Positions 63,964 to 64,000 of a stretch of DNA of 64,000 nucleotides are shown in pieces. The stretch spans positions 1 through 64,000 of the forward strand of contig VRUI01000017.1 of the NCBI GenBank assembly GCA_019456225.1, read 5' to 3'. The number at the start of each line of letters is the position of its first letter. Positions within the stretch are counted from its first letter, which is position 1. This DNA comes from Planctomycetota bacterium. GTDB taxonomy: Bacteria > Planctomycetota > Phycisphaerae > Sedimentisphaerales > Anaerohalosphaeraceae. Below the pieces are notes generated by a model that was not told the origin of the DNA, did no database searches, and saw nothing but the letters and a program-made list of their open reading frames with translations. The position numbers and the translations under genes were made by a program.

Positions 63964-64000
63964 ATTTATACCTCACTAAACCAATCGGAATACTAGTATA

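Overview
The window reads like a chromosome segment from an anaerobic or facultative Planctomycete, most likely class Phycisphaerae (Sedimentisphaerales-like). This is inferred from gene content and not from a marker gene. The signs are a moderate-GC genome, a planctomycete-style dockerin-like tail on a secreted LamG/beta-helix protein, an HzsA-related CXXCH/HEAT protein, a sulfatase, a Tat-exported Gfo/Idh/MocA oxidoreductase, a GH78-like rhamnosidase, an exosortase/PEP-CTERM exopolysaccharide locus and many short intergenic hairpin repeats. There is no rRNA, no CRISPR array and no intact insertion sequence. One tRNA (Pro, anticodon TGG) is present.

Layout. (1) 1-5,300: a repeat-element remnant, then a large secreted multi-domain protein on the minus strand. 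(2) 5,365-11,272, minus strand: an exopolysaccharide (EPS) arm with an O-antigen ligase/polymerase-like protein, GT2, Wzx-type flippase, VioB-like acyltransferase and VioA-like aminotransferase. (3) 11,273-11,934: divergent regulatory region. (4) 11,935-27,585, plus strand: EpsI, GT2, polysaccharide deacetylase, FemAB-like protein, an Alg14/Alg13-like pair, an exosortase fused to a degenerate nucleotidyltransferase/hexapeptide module, Wzz/BY-kinase, a priming glycosyltransferase fused to a similar degenerate module, a giant TPR protein and a LuxR-type regulator. (5) 27,903-30,337: a 39-codon secreted peptide, a small acidic PEP-CTERM protein, a membrane/coiled-coil protein and Wza. (6) 30,678-43,836: housekeeping and unknown genes (mdh, GGCT-amidoligase-like fusion, alr, DPM1-like GT2, large GT-C-like membrane protein, aminotransferase, HPP protein, four-helix-bundle protein, tRNA-Pro, small membrane proteins, OsmC). 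(7) 44,227-55,356: a glycan-use neighbourhood (HEAT protein, sulfatase, Gfo/Idh/MocA, rhamnosidase, HzsA-like protein). (8) 55,430-55,960: a second copy of the remnant at the window start, here interrupted by a 56-bp-period tandem array. (9) 56,043-57,751: cmoAB. (10) 57,887-63,963, minus strand: assimilatory sulfate reduction (Rrf2 regulator, DUF2061, cysH, cysD, cysN/C, sulfite reductase).

How the genes fit together. Regions 2-5 hold nearly everything needed for a Wzx/Wzy-type EPS: priming transferase, glycosyltransferases, sugar-modifying enzymes, flippase, polymerase, length-control kinase and export porin. They also hold the exosortase machinery (exosortase, EpsI, PrsT-like TPR protein, FemAB and deacetylase partners) and one PEP-CTERM substrate. 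The most unusual feature is that two membrane enzymes of this locus, the exosortase and the priming transferase, each carry an N-terminal NDP-sugar-pyrophosphorylase-like plus hexapeptide module whose catalytic signature looks lost. In region 10 the reductase has the cysteine pattern of a 4Fe-4S APS reductase and the CysC domain of CysN/C looks inactive. The two observations agree: the pathway probably runs from APS directly to sulfite without PAPS.
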